17,134 nucleotides of DNA from an uncultured Bacteroides sp. (GTDB taxonomy: Bacteria > Bacteroidota > Bacteroidia > Bacteroidales > Bacteroidaceae). Position 1 is the first letter of the stretch, and every line of letters starts with the position of its first letter. The DNA is taken from the NCBI GenBank assembly GCA_900546355.1, contig URCM01000072.1, forward strand, positions 1-17,134, read 5' to 3'. The position numbers and the translations under genes were made by a program. The notes beneath the pieces are model-generated. The model did not search any database and was not told where the DNA came from. It saw only the letters and a list, made by a program, of their open reading frames with translations. This document shows positions 1 through 7,501 of this stretch, one piece after another.

Positions 1-95
1 TGGAAGACGCACAGAACCTGAAGCATTTAGGCGTATCGATGGACATCATAGCGAAGGCCACAGGGCTTAGCATGGAAGATATTGAAAAATTATAA
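1..95 (+). CDS. Rpn-family PD-(D/E)XK nuclease / putative transposase, C-terminal fragment
   Basis: The 3' end of a gene that begins left of the window; the frame starts at base 3 and ends with TAA at 93-95. The visible tail has the pattern NLKxLGVSMDIIAKATGLSxEDIExL, which is the usual C-terminus of the Rpn family of recombination-promoting nucleases/putative transposases (PD-(D/E)XK fold), common in Bacteroides. None of the catalytic core is in view, so activity cannot be judged. The call rests on this short helical tail alone. The gene converges with carB across a shared terminator. Confidence 0.6.
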   Translation, partial: EDAQNLKHLGVSMDIIAKATGLSMEDIEKL

Positions 96-200
96 ATCAC
101 GCTGACTAATTTTTTCAATTACACCTATCTTTTCTATCCCCTAAGCTCTGATAAGCTCAGAAAATCAAGAAGTGTCCCATAGAGGAACTTCCCAAAACGG

Positions 201-246
201 AAAAATGAAGAATGGAGAATAAGTAAATCCTCCATTCTTCATTTTT
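201..246. terminator. bidirectional intrinsic terminator between the nuclease gene and carB
   Basis: A perfect 17-bp inverted repeat (201-217 with 230-246) with a 12-nt loop. The outer part of the arms is an A run on one side and a T run on the other, so either strand gives a hairpin followed by a U tract. It sits 2 bp past the carB stop codon and about 105 bp past the convergent nuclease gene, and can serve both. Nothing else convincing is seen in 96-200 apart from a weak 5-bp hairpin at 147-161. Confidence 0.85.
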
Positions 247-247
247 T

Positions 248-3200
248 TTATTTATACTCGTCCCAACTCTTGATAGCAATATCATCAATACCCATCGAAC
301 AGAAGGCGTTGATAAACGCACTTGCTAGTCGAGCATTCGTTATCAGCGGAATATTCAAGTCGATAGCGGCACGACGAATTTTATAACCGTTAGTAAGCTC
401 GCCTACCGACAAATCACGCGGAATGTTTACCACCATATCGATTTCCTTGTTATGAAGCATCTCAAGCGCCTGCGGATGTCCTTCTTCACTGGGCCAGTAC
501 ACACGAGTATTCTCTATGCCGTTTTCGGTAAGGAACTTCGAAGTACCGCCTGTGGCAAACAAGTTATATCCCTTTGCCTTCAGCGCACGTGAAGCCTGGA
601 GCATATCCACCTTCTGCTTGGTGCTACCCGTAGAGAGCAGAATGTTTTTCTCGGGAATGCGGTAGCCTACGGAAAGCATTGATTTGAGGATAGCGCAGGA
701 AGTGTCTTCACCGATACATCCCACTTCGCCCGTACTTGCCATATCCACCCCCAGCACAGGGTCGGCTTTCTGAAGACGGTTGAACGAGAACTGGCTTGCC
801 TTGATTCCCACATAGTCGAGGTCGAAAAGATTCTTTTCGGGTTTCTCTACAGGAAGACCCAACATCACTTTCGTGGCAAGTTCGATGAAGTTTATCTTCA
901 ACACCTTGCTTACGAACGGGAATGAACGTGAAGCACGAAGATTACATTCAATCACTTTGATGTCGTTGTCGCGTGCCAGGAACTGGATGTTGAACGGACC
1001 CGAAATGTTCAATTCCTTGGCTATCTGGCGGGAAATGCGCTTGATGCGGCGTACAGTTTCCACATACAACTTCTGTGGCGGGAACTGGATAGTCGCGTCG
1101 CCCGAATGTACACCCGCAAACTCAATGTGCTCGGAAATGGCATAAACGATAATCTCTCCGTTCTGAGCCACAGCGTCCATTTCCACTTCCTTGGCGTGTT
1201 CGATGAACTGGCTTACCACAACCGGATGTTTCTTCGATACGTTCGCCGCCAACTGAAGGAAACGTTCCAGTTCTTCCTGATTGGAACATACATTCATAGC
1301 CGCACCCGAAAGCACATAAGACGGACGTACCAATACAGGGAAGCCCACCTTCTTGATAAAGGTATTGATGTCTTCCATCGAAGTCAACGCGCTCCATTCC
1401 GGCTGGTCTACGCCGATACGGTCGAGCATAGCCGAGAATTTGTCACGGTCTTCAGCATTGTCGATACTCTTTGCCGATGTTCCCAGGATATTCACTTTCT
1501 GTGCATCAAGACGCATGGCAAGATTATTCGGTATCTGTCCACCCGTCGACACGATGACACCATGCGGGTTCTCCAAATCGAGGATATCCATCACACGCTC
1601 AAAGGTCAGTTCATCGAAGTAAAGACGGTCACACATATCGTAGTCGGTAGAAACGGTTTCCGGATTATAGTTAATCATCACCGAACGATAGCCTTCCTTA
1701 CGGATTGTGTTGAGTGCCTGCACGCCACACCAGTCAAATTCCACCGATGAACCGATGCGATAAGCGCCCGAACCGAGCACCACGATACTCTTGTGGTCGC
1801 CCAGATAATACACATCATTCGCCACACCGCTATATGTGAGATACAGATAGTTGGTCTGTGCCGGATATTCGGCGGCAAGGGTATCGATTTGCTTCACTAC
1901 AGGAAGCACACCGATTTGCTTGCGATAAGCACGCACAGCAAGGATACCATCTTCCATCTCGCCTTGATAACCGATGGCACGCGCTACCTGGAAATCAGAG
2001 AACCCCTGGCGTTTTGCCTTATAGAGCAATTCTTTCGGAAGGTCGGAAATCTGTATATGGTTATTCCCCCACTCATGCAGTTCTTTCGAGGTTTGCATGA
2101 TGTTCTCCAGTTTGTAAAGGAACCATTTATCAATCTTGGTAAGGTCGTGAATCTGGTCGACGGTATATCCGGCACGCATCGCTTTCGAGATAACAAAGAT
2201 ACGCTTGTCGGTCGGCTCGCGCAGTGCCTTGTCGATATCGGCAATCACCAGTTCCTTGTTTTCCACAAAGCCGTGCATACCCTGCCCTATCATGCGGAGA
2301 CCCTTTTGGATAGCTTCCTCAAATGTACGTCCGATAGCCATCACCTCGCCTACCGACTTCATCGAAGAACCTAACTCACGGTCTACACCGTGGAATTTAC
2401 CTAAGTCCCAACGCGGAATCTTGCACACGACATAGTCGAGTGCCGGCTCGAAGAAAGCCGAAGTGGTCTTCGTTACCGAGTTCTTCAAATCGAATAAGCC
2501 ATAGCCCAAGCCAAGTTTGGCAGCTACGAATGCCAACGGATAACCCGTAGCTTTCGAAGCCAATGCCGAAGAACGGCTCAGACGGGCATTCACTTCAATC
2601 ACGCGATAATCTTCCGACTCGGGGTCAAAAGCATATTGCACATTACATTCGCCCACAATACCGATGTGACGGATGATACGGATAGCCAACTCACGGAGCT
2701 TGTGGTACTCGCTATTGGTCAGAGTCTGTGAAGGAGCAATCACGATAGACTCACCCGTATGGATGCCCAGCGGGTCGAAGTTTTCCATGTTGCAGACCGT
2801 GATACAATTGTCGAAACGGTCGCGCACCACTTCGTATTCCACTTCCTTCCAGCCTTTAAGACTTTTTTCGACAAGCACCTGCGGAGAGAACGAGAAAGCC
2901 TTTTCAGCCAATACGTTCAATTCCTCTTCATTGTCGCAGAACCCGGAACCAAGTCCACCCAAGGCGTATGCGGCACGGATAATGACCGGATAACCCAAGT
3001 CCTTAGCTGCCTGGCGTGCCTGTTCGATATTCTCACAAGCCTCGCTCTTGATGGTCTTCACGTTGATTTCGTCCAGTTTCTTCACGAAAAGTTCACGGTC
3101 TTCGGTATCCATAATGGCTTGCACTGGGGTACCGAGCACACGCGTACCATATTTTTCGAACACACCTTCTTTATAAAGTGCCACACCGCAATTCAATGCC

Positions 3201-3475
3201 GTTTGTCCTCCGAACGAAAGGAGCACACCATCAGGACGTTCCTTATCAATTACCTTCTCCACGAAATAAGGAGTGACGGGAAGGAAATAAATCTTGTCAG
3301 CTACCCCTTCCGAAGTCTGCACCGTAGCAATATTCGGATTGATGAGCACCGTTTTGATGCCTTCTTCCTTCAGAGCCTTGAGTGCTTGCGAACCAGAATA
3401 GTCAAACTCGCCCGCTTCGCCGATTTTCAGTGCGCCCGAACCAAGGAGCAACACTTTCTTTATATTTTCTTTCAT
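248..3475 (-). CDS. carB: carbamoyl-phosphate synthase, large (synthetase) subunit
   Basis: Makes carbamoyl phosphate from bicarbonate, two ATP and ammonia channelled from CarA, feeding pyrimidine and arginine synthesis in the cytoplasm. It has 1075 residues, the normal length. Order: first ATP-grasp half (about 1-400, opening LLLGSGALKIGEAGEFDYSG and containing IEVNARLSRSSALASKATGYP), an oligomerisation region (about 400-550), second ATP-grasp half (about 555-935, VVLGSGAYRIGSSVEFDWCG, IECNLRASRSFPFVSK), and an MGS-like allosteric domain (about 940-1075, with FATGGTSKFL and GYKIRRAAID). Both synthetase halves look intact. Wording of the motifs, for example TVQTS, KIPRWDL and the C-terminal GYxxRRxAxD, is closer to eukaryotic CAD than to E. 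coli CarB. The start ATG lies 27 nt after the carA stop, so it is co-transcribed. A terminator follows the stop directly. Confidence 0.97.
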   Translation of the reverse strand: MKENIKKVLLLGSGALKIGEAGEFDYSGSQALKALKEEGIKTVLINPNIATVQTSEGVADKIYFLPVTPYFVEKVIDKERPDGVLLSFGGQTALNCGVALYKEGVFEKYGTRVLGTPVQAIMDTEDRELFVKKLDEINVKTIKSEACENIEQARQAAKDLGYPVIIRAAYALGGLGSGFCDNEEELNVLAEKAFSFSPQVLVEKSLKGWKEVEYEVVRDRFDNCITVCNMENFDPLGIHTGESIVIAPSQTLTNSEYHKLRELAIRIIRHIGIVGECNVQYAFDPESEDYRVIEVNARLSRSSALASKATGYPLAFVAAKLGLGYGLFDLKNSVTKTTSAFFEPALDYVVCKIPRWDLGKFHGVDRELGSSMKSVGEVMAIGRTFEEAIQKGLRMIGQGMHGFVENKELVIADIDKALREPTDKRIFVISKAMRAGYTVDQIHDLTKIDKWFLYKLENIMQTSKELHEWGNNHIQISDLPKELLYKAKRQGFSDFQVARAIGYQGEMEDGILAVRAYRKQIGVLPVVKQIDTLAAEYPAQTNYLYLTYSGVANDVYYLGDHKSIVVLGSGAYRIGSSVEFDWCGVQALNTIRKEGYRSVMINYNPETVSTDYDMCDRLYFDELTFERVMDILDLENPHGVIVSTGGQIPNNLAMRLDAQKVNILGTSAKSIDNAEDRDKFSAMLDRIGVDQPEWSALTSMEDINTFIKKVGFPVLVRPSYVLSGAAMNVCSNQEELERFLQLAANVSKKHPVVVSQFIEHAKEVEMDAVAQNGEIIVYAISEHIEFAGVHSGDATIQFPPQKLYVETVRRIKRISRQIAKELNISGPFNIQFLARDNDIKVIECNLRASRSFPFVSKVLKINFIELATKVMLGLPVEKPEKNLFDLDYVGIKASQFSFNRLQKADPVLGVDMASTGEVGCIGEDTSCAILKSMLSVGYRIPEKNILLSTGSTKQKVDMLQASRALKAKGYNLFATGGTSKFLTENGIENTRVYWPSEEGHPQALEMLHNKEIDMVVNIPRDLSVGELTNGYKIRRAAIDLNIPLITNARLASAFINAFCSMGIDDIAIKSWDEYK

Positions 3476-3502
3476 TGATATATCTGTTTATGTAGGTTAT
3501 TG

Positions 3503-4579
3503 TTAAATCAACTTCACAAATTCGTCGAAGAGGAATTCCGTATCCGTAGGTCCGCTGGCTGCTTCGGGATGGAACTGTGCCGAGAACCAAGGATTGCGCT
3601 TGTGGCGGATACCTTCGTTCGACCCGTCGTTCATATTGATGAAAAGCGGTTCCCAGCCGGCTCCCAGCGTATTGTTGTCCACCGCATATCCGTGGTTCTG
3701 CGAAGTGATGAAACAACGTTCCGTACCTACCATGCGTACCGGTTGGTTATGGCTTCGGTGTCCATATTTCAACTTATAAATCTTCGCTCCTCCTGCCTTC
3801 GAAAGCAACTGGTTACCCATACAAATACCAAAGATAGGAAGTTTCTCATTCCGCATCGCCTTGCGGATGTTCTGCACGGCAGCATCGCACGTATCAGGGT
3901 CACCCGGTCCGTTGGAGATGAAAAGCCCATCGAACTCCATTCCGTTGAAGTCATAATCCCAAGGCACACGAATGACTTCCACGTCGCGTTTAAGCAGGCA
4001 ACGGATGATGTTCGACTTCACGCCACAATCCACCAGCACGACCTTCTTGCGCCCGTTACCCTCGTTATAGCGAATCACTTCCTTACACGATACTTTATCC
4101 ACATAGTTCACTCCGGCATATTGCGCTTCGGGAACGCTGTCCGGTTCATCATCGAACACAATCTTTCCCATCATCACACCATGCTCGCGCAACACCTTGG
4201 TCAGTTCGCGCGTGTCGATGCCCGTAATACCTGGCACTTGCTCACGCTTCAGCCAGTCCGCCAAGCTCTCCACCGCATTCCAATGGCTGTACCGCTCGCT
4301 ATAATCACTTACAATAATCGCCTCAGCATGTATTTTTTCACTCTCCATAAATGTAGGCAAACCATTGTCCGCAAACGTAAACGGCGGTACTCCATAATTG
4401 CCTACCAACGGATAAGTCAGCGTCATCAGCTGACCTGCATACGAAGGGTCGGTCAGGCTTTCCGGATATCCGGTCATCGCCGTATTGAATACCACTTCAC
4501 CCGCTACCGGCTTCTCATAACCGAACGACTTGCCGTGAAACCGGCTCCCGTCGTCGAGGATTAACGTCACATTTCTCAT
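3503..4579 (-). CDS. carA: carbamoyl-phosphate synthase, small (glutaminase) subunit
   Basis: Hydrolyses glutamine and passes ammonia to CarB. It has 358 residues. The N-terminal CarA-specific domain (about 1-150) opens with LDDGSRFHGKSFG and holds GEVVFNTAMTGYPESLTDPSY. The class I glutamine amidotransferase domain (about 178-358) has the nucleophile Cys243 in FGICMGNQ, the oxyanion/glutamine segment SNGPGDP, and His327 and Glu329 in QFHPEA, so the triad is complete. The position often filled by His in GICLGHQ is Asn here. As with CarB, several blocks (PLVGNYGVPP, GLFISNGPGDP, NDGSNEGI) read like the glutaminase part of CAD. The ATG directly abuts the stop codon of the small gene upstream, which suggests translational coupling. 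carB follows after 27 nt. Confidence 0.97.
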   Translation of the reverse strand: MRNVTLILDDGSRFHGKSFGYEKPVAGEVVFNTAMTGYPESLTDPSYAGQLMTLTYPLVGNYGVPPFTFADNGLPTFMESEKIHAEAIIVSDYSERYSHWNAVESLADWLKREQVPGITGIDTRELTKVLREHGVMMGKIVFDDEPDSVPEAQYAGVNYVDKVSCKEVIRYNEGNGRKKVVLVDCGVKSNIIRCLLKRDVEVIRVPWDYDFNGMEFDGLFISNGPGDPDTCDAAVQNIRKAMRNEKLPIFGICMGNQLLSKAGGAKIYKLKYGHRSHNQPVRMVGTERCFITSQNHGYAVDNNTLGAGWEPLFINMNDGSNEGIRHKRNPWFSAQFHPEAASGPTDTEFLFDEFVKLI

Positions 4580-4753
4580 CTAATCTAATTCGTCTTTATT
4601 GTTTTGTGTTTTTTTCTTATTCTTAGTATAAAGATAAATTCCTATAGCGACTAAGCAAAGGCCTATTGCCAAATTATCCGCTATTATCGCAATAGCCATA
4701 CCTAAAGCTATAAATACAAGCCAAAGATAATTTTTGTCCTTTTGTTCACTCAT
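4580..4753 (-). CDS. 57-aa two-helix membrane protein between purF and carA
   Basis: A short gene: ATG at 4753, TAG at 4582-4580. The 57 residues begin MSEQKDKNYLWLVFIALGMA and end in a charged tail (KNKKKTQNNKDELD). Two hydrophobic stretches, about 9-24 and 27-43, are separated by Asp-Asn, which predicts a hairpin of two membrane helices with both ends probably cytoplasmic. It begins 16 nt after the purF stop, and its TAG is immediately followed by the ATG of carA with no spacer. This is strong evidence for a real, translated gene in the operon, since in-frame coding fills the gap exactly. I do not recognise a characterised family. A role in nucleotide synthesis is only guilt by association. 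Confidence 0.78.
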   Translation of the reverse strand: MSEQKDKNYLWLVFIALGMAIAIIADNLAIGLCLVAIGIYLYTKNKKKTQNNKDELD

Positions 4754-4769
4754 TTATCATATATAGGAG

Positions 4770-6653
4770 TTAAAATGGGTATATTTGTTCAATGTAGTCA
4801 ATAAACGCTTTGTTGACCAGTTTCACACCACCCGGCGTAGGATAATCGCCACTGAAGTACCAGTCTCCTTCGTGGTCGGGACAAGCCTCGTGCAAGCCTT
4901 CAAGTGTCTGATAGACAATTTCCACCTTTGCCTGCGTGCTTGCAGGGGTAAGAAGCTCCACCATCTTGCGTGAGATTTCCTCATTTGTAAACGGTGCGTA
5001 TATTTCCTTCACATAATTCACCATTTCCTCTTTAGGCAAATTCATCTGCTCTTTCGACTTGCGATAAGCTTCCTCAATGACATGACGCATACCACGTTCT
5101 TCCAACAAAGCGATAGCGGCACGGAAAGCGATGAACTGCTCCATGCTTGCCATATCGATGCCGTAATAATCCGGATAGCGCACCTGAGGTGAAGAAGACA
5201 CAATAACGATTTTCTTCGGGTGCAGACGGTCGAGGATTCCGATGATGCTTTGCTTCAACGTAGTGCCCCGCACGATGCTATCATCAATGATAACCAAATT
5301 ATCGGCATACGGAACCAGACTTCCGTAAGTAATATCATAAACATGGGCGGCAAGGTCGTTCCGCGTATTGCCTTCGGCGATGAACGTACGGAGCTTGATA
5401 TCCTTGATAGCCACCTTTTCACTCCGGATGCGTTGCGAAAGGATTTGCTCCAATTCGGTATGGCTGGGCTTGTGCCCCAATGCCTCGATGCGCTGCACCT
5501 TTAGCTGGTTCAGGTAATTGTCGAACCCTTCCAGCATCCCATAGAAAGCCACTTCTGCCGTATTGGGGATAAACGAAAAAACGGTATGTACCACGTCATA
5601 GTCGATGGCTTTCAGAATAGGATCCACCAGCTTCTCGCCCAATAGTTTCCGCTCACGGTAAATATCCATATCACTTCCACGGCTGAAGTATATCCGCTCG
5701 AAAGAGCAAGCCTTCTTCGCCTTCGGTTCGTTGATTTGAGCCAGACGCATCTCTCCTTTCTTATTTACCAGGATAGCCTGTCCGGGCAGAAGCTCGTTGA
5801 TGCTATCGGCAGGCACATTCAGTACTGTCTGAATGACCGGACGCTCGGAAGCGAGTACCATGATTTCCTCATCCATGTACCAGAATCCGGGACGGATTCC
5901 CCACGGGTCGCGCACGGCAAAGCACTCGCCGCTTCCTGTCAAGCCACAGATTACATAACCTCCGTCCCACTTGGGGCTGGATGTTTTCAACACATTGGTC
6001 AGGTCGATGCGGTCTTCAATGGCATGAGTGATGTCCATTCCTTCCAATCCTTCCGCCCTGCATTCGTTAAAGAGCCGTTCCACCTCCCGGTCAAGCCTGT
6101 GGCCTACTTGCTCCAACATGATGTACGTATCAGCATACTTGCGCGGATGTTGTCCGGCAGCAGTGATATCGGCAAATATTTCATCCACATTCGTCAGGTT
6201 AAAGTTCCCGCACAAAGCAAGATTCTTCGCCCGCCAGTTATTGCGGCGCAAGAAAGGATGCACATACGAAATGCCGCTCCGCCCTGTGGTGGAATAACGC
6301 AAATGCCCCATATACAATTCGCCCGCAAAGGGAAGGCATTTCTTTGCATACTCCGCATCAGCAAACTGTTCCGGCGTCAAGTCCTTGAACTGGCTATGCA
6401 CCGTACCGAATATCTCGGTAATCGCTCCCGAGCCCAATGCCCGCTCGCGGAACATGTATTCCTCTCCAGGGTCTGCCTGGAGCTTTACGCAAGCCAGTCC
6501 CGCGCCTTCCTGGCCGCGGTTATGCTGCTTCTCCATCAGCAGATAGAGCTTGTTCAGGCCATACATCCATGTCCCGTACTTTTCCTGGTAATATTCCAAC
6601 GGTTTGAGCAACCGTATCATTGCTACCCCGCATTCATGTTTAAGTGGTTCCAT
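4770..6653 (-). CDS. purF: amidophosphoribosyltransferase, long divergent form (PurF-like)
   Basis: Expected to transfer glutamine-derived ammonia to PRPP, the first step of purine synthesis. It is an N-terminal Ntn glutaminase (about 8-270) followed by a phosphoribosyltransferase domain (about 320-520). Cys8 (KHECGV) would become the N-terminal nucleophile after removal of seven residues. RGQEGAG (46-52), HLRYSTTG (117-124) and DPWGIRP (249-255) match the family. The PRPP loop IIDDSIVRGTT (455-465) is intact. Oddities: 627 residues against about 470-505 usually; NFNLTN where the oxyanion segment is normally NGNL; about 40 extra residues before the PRPP region (near 380-420); a C-terminal extension of about 100; no CGxC pair as in iron-sulfur PurF enzymes. 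It heads the operon with carA and carB. The family is firm; that it is the cell's main PurF rather than a paralogue is less so. Confidence 0.85.
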   Translation of the reverse strand: MEPLKHECGVAMIRLLKPLEYYQEKYGTWMYGLNKLYLLMEKQHNRGQEGAGLACVKLQADPGEEYMFRERALGSGAITEIFGTVHSQFKDLTPEQFADAEYAKKCLPFAGELYMGHLRYSTTGRSGISYVHPFLRRNNWRAKNLALCGNFNLTNVDEIFADITAAGQHPRKYADTYIMLEQVGHRLDREVERLFNECRAEGLEGMDITHAIEDRIDLTNVLKTSSPKWDGGYVICGLTGSGECFAVRDPWGIRPGFWYMDEEIMVLASERPVIQTVLNVPADSINELLPGQAILVNKKGEMRLAQINEPKAKKACSFERIYFSRGSDMDIYRERKLLGEKLVDPILKAIDYDVVHTVFSFIPNTAEVAFYGMLEGFDNYLNQLKVQRIEALGHKPSHTELEQILSQRIRSEKVAIKDIKLRTFIAEGNTRNDLAAHVYDITYGSLVPYADNLVIIDDSIVRGTTLKQSIIGILDRLHPKKIVIVSSSPQVRYPDYYGIDMASMEQFIAFRAAIALLEERGMRHVIEEAYRKSKEQMNLPKEEMVNYVKEIYAPFTNEEISRKMVELLTPASTQAKVEIVYQTLEGLHEACPDHEGDWYFSGDYPTPGGVKLVNKAFIDYIEQIYPF

Positions 6654-6680
6654 ATCATTCGTTTTCGTTTAGCCTTGCCG

Positions 6681-6688
6681 TAAATATA
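6681..6688 (-). promoter_or_regulatory. possible -7 element for the purF-carAB operon
   Basis: On the minus strand this reads TATATTTA, one base from the Bacteroidota -7 consensus TAnnTTTG. It would place a start site about 20-25 nt before the purF ATG (6653). It lies directly after the U tract of the upstream terminator. I could not find a convincing TTTG at -33, so this is a weak candidate. Confidence 0.25.
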
Positions 6689-6728
6689 AAAAAAATACCT
6701 GAATTACCGAAGCGGTAAGTTCAGGTAT
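6688..6728 (-). terminator. intrinsic terminator upstream of purF
   Basis: The arms 6695-6709 and 6713-6728 pair over 15 bp with one bulged base (6719) and a 3-nt loop. On the minus strand the hairpin is followed by an 8-base U run (6695-6688). It ends transcription arriving from the right and insulates the purF operon. Confidence 0.8.
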
Positions 6729-6802
6729 CTCTTAATATGAGTGTATGTCTTTATGTCGAAATATAAACTACACATTGATTTTTCCTTTTATATATCAGAT
6801 AT

Positions 6803-6827
6803 AAAAAAAGACCCACATCTGTGAATC
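6803..6827 (-). terminator. intrinsic terminator after the tRNA-Thr fragment
   Basis: On the minus strand GATTCAC-AGAT-GTGGGTC forms a 7-bp stem (two G-U pairs) with a 4-nt loop, followed by seven U. It starts 5 nt after the discriminator position of the tRNA-like sequence, the normal place for a tRNA gene terminator. This suggests the 3' side of the tRNA has kept its original chromosomal context. Confidence 0.65.
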
Positions 6828-6831
6828 CTTG

Positions 6832-6891
6832 AGCCGAAAGCGGGACTCGAACCCGCGACTTACCCATTACGAATAAAGCCTCTTTTTCAGC
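6832..6891 (-). pseudogene. 3' half of tRNA-Thr(CGU), probable attachment-site remnant
   Basis: Minus-strand reading from the anticodon loop onward is a good tRNA: loop TTCGTAA with anticodon CGU (6869-6871), 3' anticodon stem TGGGT, variable AAGTC, T stem/loop GCGGG-TTCGAGT-CCCGC (6840-6856), 3' acceptor strand TTTCGGC (6833-6839), discriminator U. The 5' half is missing: there is no D arm, and the 5' anticodon strand is CTTTA instead of the expected ACCCA. Curiously GCTGAAA (6885-6891) can pair with the 3' acceptor strand over 7 bp including one G-U, leaving a 60-nt D-armless fold. The best reading is a displaced tRNA 3' end left by integration in the anticodon loop. A functional D-armless tRNA is a remote alternative, because its anticodon stem is mostly G-U. 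Confidence 0.65.
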
Positions 6892-7126
6892 CCGATTTTG
6901 TTGTAAATCAAATAATTAAACAAACACTTAGGAAAAGTAAGGATACTCACTTATTCCTTTTCGGTTGCAAAAATAGACAATTTGAACGAAAAAGTCCGTT
7001 TGATACATGTTAAATCTGATTAACACTTGACTTTTTATTGCCTATATAGCGTCCCTATCTCTTCGAAGTCTATCAAAAGTTCTGTCCGGTTTCAGGCCAG
7101 ACTTGCGAAAAATTCTTTTGAGCATA
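6892..7126. other. non-coding stretch between the tRNA remnant and the dispersed repeat
   Basis: I find no supportable gene here. It holds a possible minus-strand -7 box (6968-6975) and a minus-strand reading of 27 codons ending at TAG 7042-7044 (LKRIFRKSGLKPDRTF...) that runs on from the repeat and looks like a chance frame or a transposase scrap. If the tRNA fragment is an att site, this is the first DNA inside the integrated side. Confidence 0.4.
6968..6975 (-). promoter_or_regulatory. candidate Bacteroidota -7 box (TATTTTTG)
   Basis: The minus strand carries TATTTTTG, matching TAnnTTTG exactly. It could start a roughly 130-nt RNA running through the tRNA fragment to the terminator at 6803-6827. 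No clear TTTG is seen at the -33 distance, so the element may be fortuitous in AT-rich DNA. Confidence 0.35.
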
Positions 7127-7179
7127 TAAGAAGCTGTTTTGAATTTATCGTGCGATGATTTGGGATGAGTTTTTGAGGC
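7127..7179. repeat. 53-bp dispersed direct repeat, left copy
   Basis: Identical base for base to 17082-17134, 9,955 bp away in the same orientation. The match begins abruptly at 7127 (the preceding base differs) and is cut on the right only by the window edge, so the true repeat is longer. The DNA that follows (to about 7386) is probably part of the same element. A + reading from 7155 (MIWDEFLRHFRFCDEEDSGL...) has no recognisable domain. This may be the end of an insertion sequence or a non-autonomous derivative; no transposase is visible. Confidence 0.85.
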
Positions 7180-7386
7180 ATTTTCGCTTCTGTGATGAGG
7201 AAGATAGCGGGCTATCTGACGAAGAACAGGAGCGAAAAGGACCAAAAAATCGCACAAAACGTGGTAAACATTGCCGCCAGCCTGTTTTTCGTGTTTGCCC
7301 GCAATATGAAAGGGACAGGAGTAACACTTGGAACCTTCATTGCCCAAAATGCATGTCCGCAACTTGCCAATCCGGCTACGTTGAAA

Positions 7387-7501
7387 ATGAAGATATACTT
7401 CGTTTGCCGATGCAGTATATATTCGTAGGCAGTTGCAGTATATATTAAACCGCCGATGCAGTATATCTTCGTTCCCAGAGGGTATATATTGGCCCAATAC
7501 G
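7387..7501. repeat. tandem imperfect 23-bp repeats (4 units plus a decayed fifth)
   Basis: Units of exactly 23 bp at 7387, 7410, 7433 and 7456, and a worn one at 7479. Each has a core like ATGCAGTATATATTCG followed by a G/C-rich tail such as TTTGCCG or TAGGCAG. The period is not a multiple of three, so it is not protein coding. The array runs straight into the MATE pseudogene, apparently replacing its 5' part. Confidence 0.8.

Noticed and set aside
3476..3502. Attenuator or riboswitch between carA and carB
   Set aside because: Only 27 nt with no stem; simple operon spacing.
3500..4564. Plus-strand reading of 354 codons opposite carA
   Set aside because: Antisense shadow of carA; composition is His/Arg/Thr-rich without domain signatures, while carA has all its catalytic residues.
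5736..6683. Plus-strand reading of 315 codons opposite purF
   Set aside because: Antisense shadow of the PurF-like gene, with no recognisable motif.
6832..6970. tmRNA or an intact tRNA interrupted by an intron
   Set aside because: No tmRNA tag frame or 5' tRNA-like end is found, and no tRNA 5' half occurs in the DNA to the right within the window.
7155..7448. Plus-strand readings of 97 and 78 codons (MIWDEFLRHF..., MMRKIAGYL...)
   Set aside because: Two overlapping frames are equally open, both end inside the tandem repeats, and neither matches a known transposase motif. Kept only as part of the dispersed repeat.
7387..7501. Possible CRISPR array
   Set aside because: The 23-bp units are contiguous, with no spacers and no cas genes nearby.
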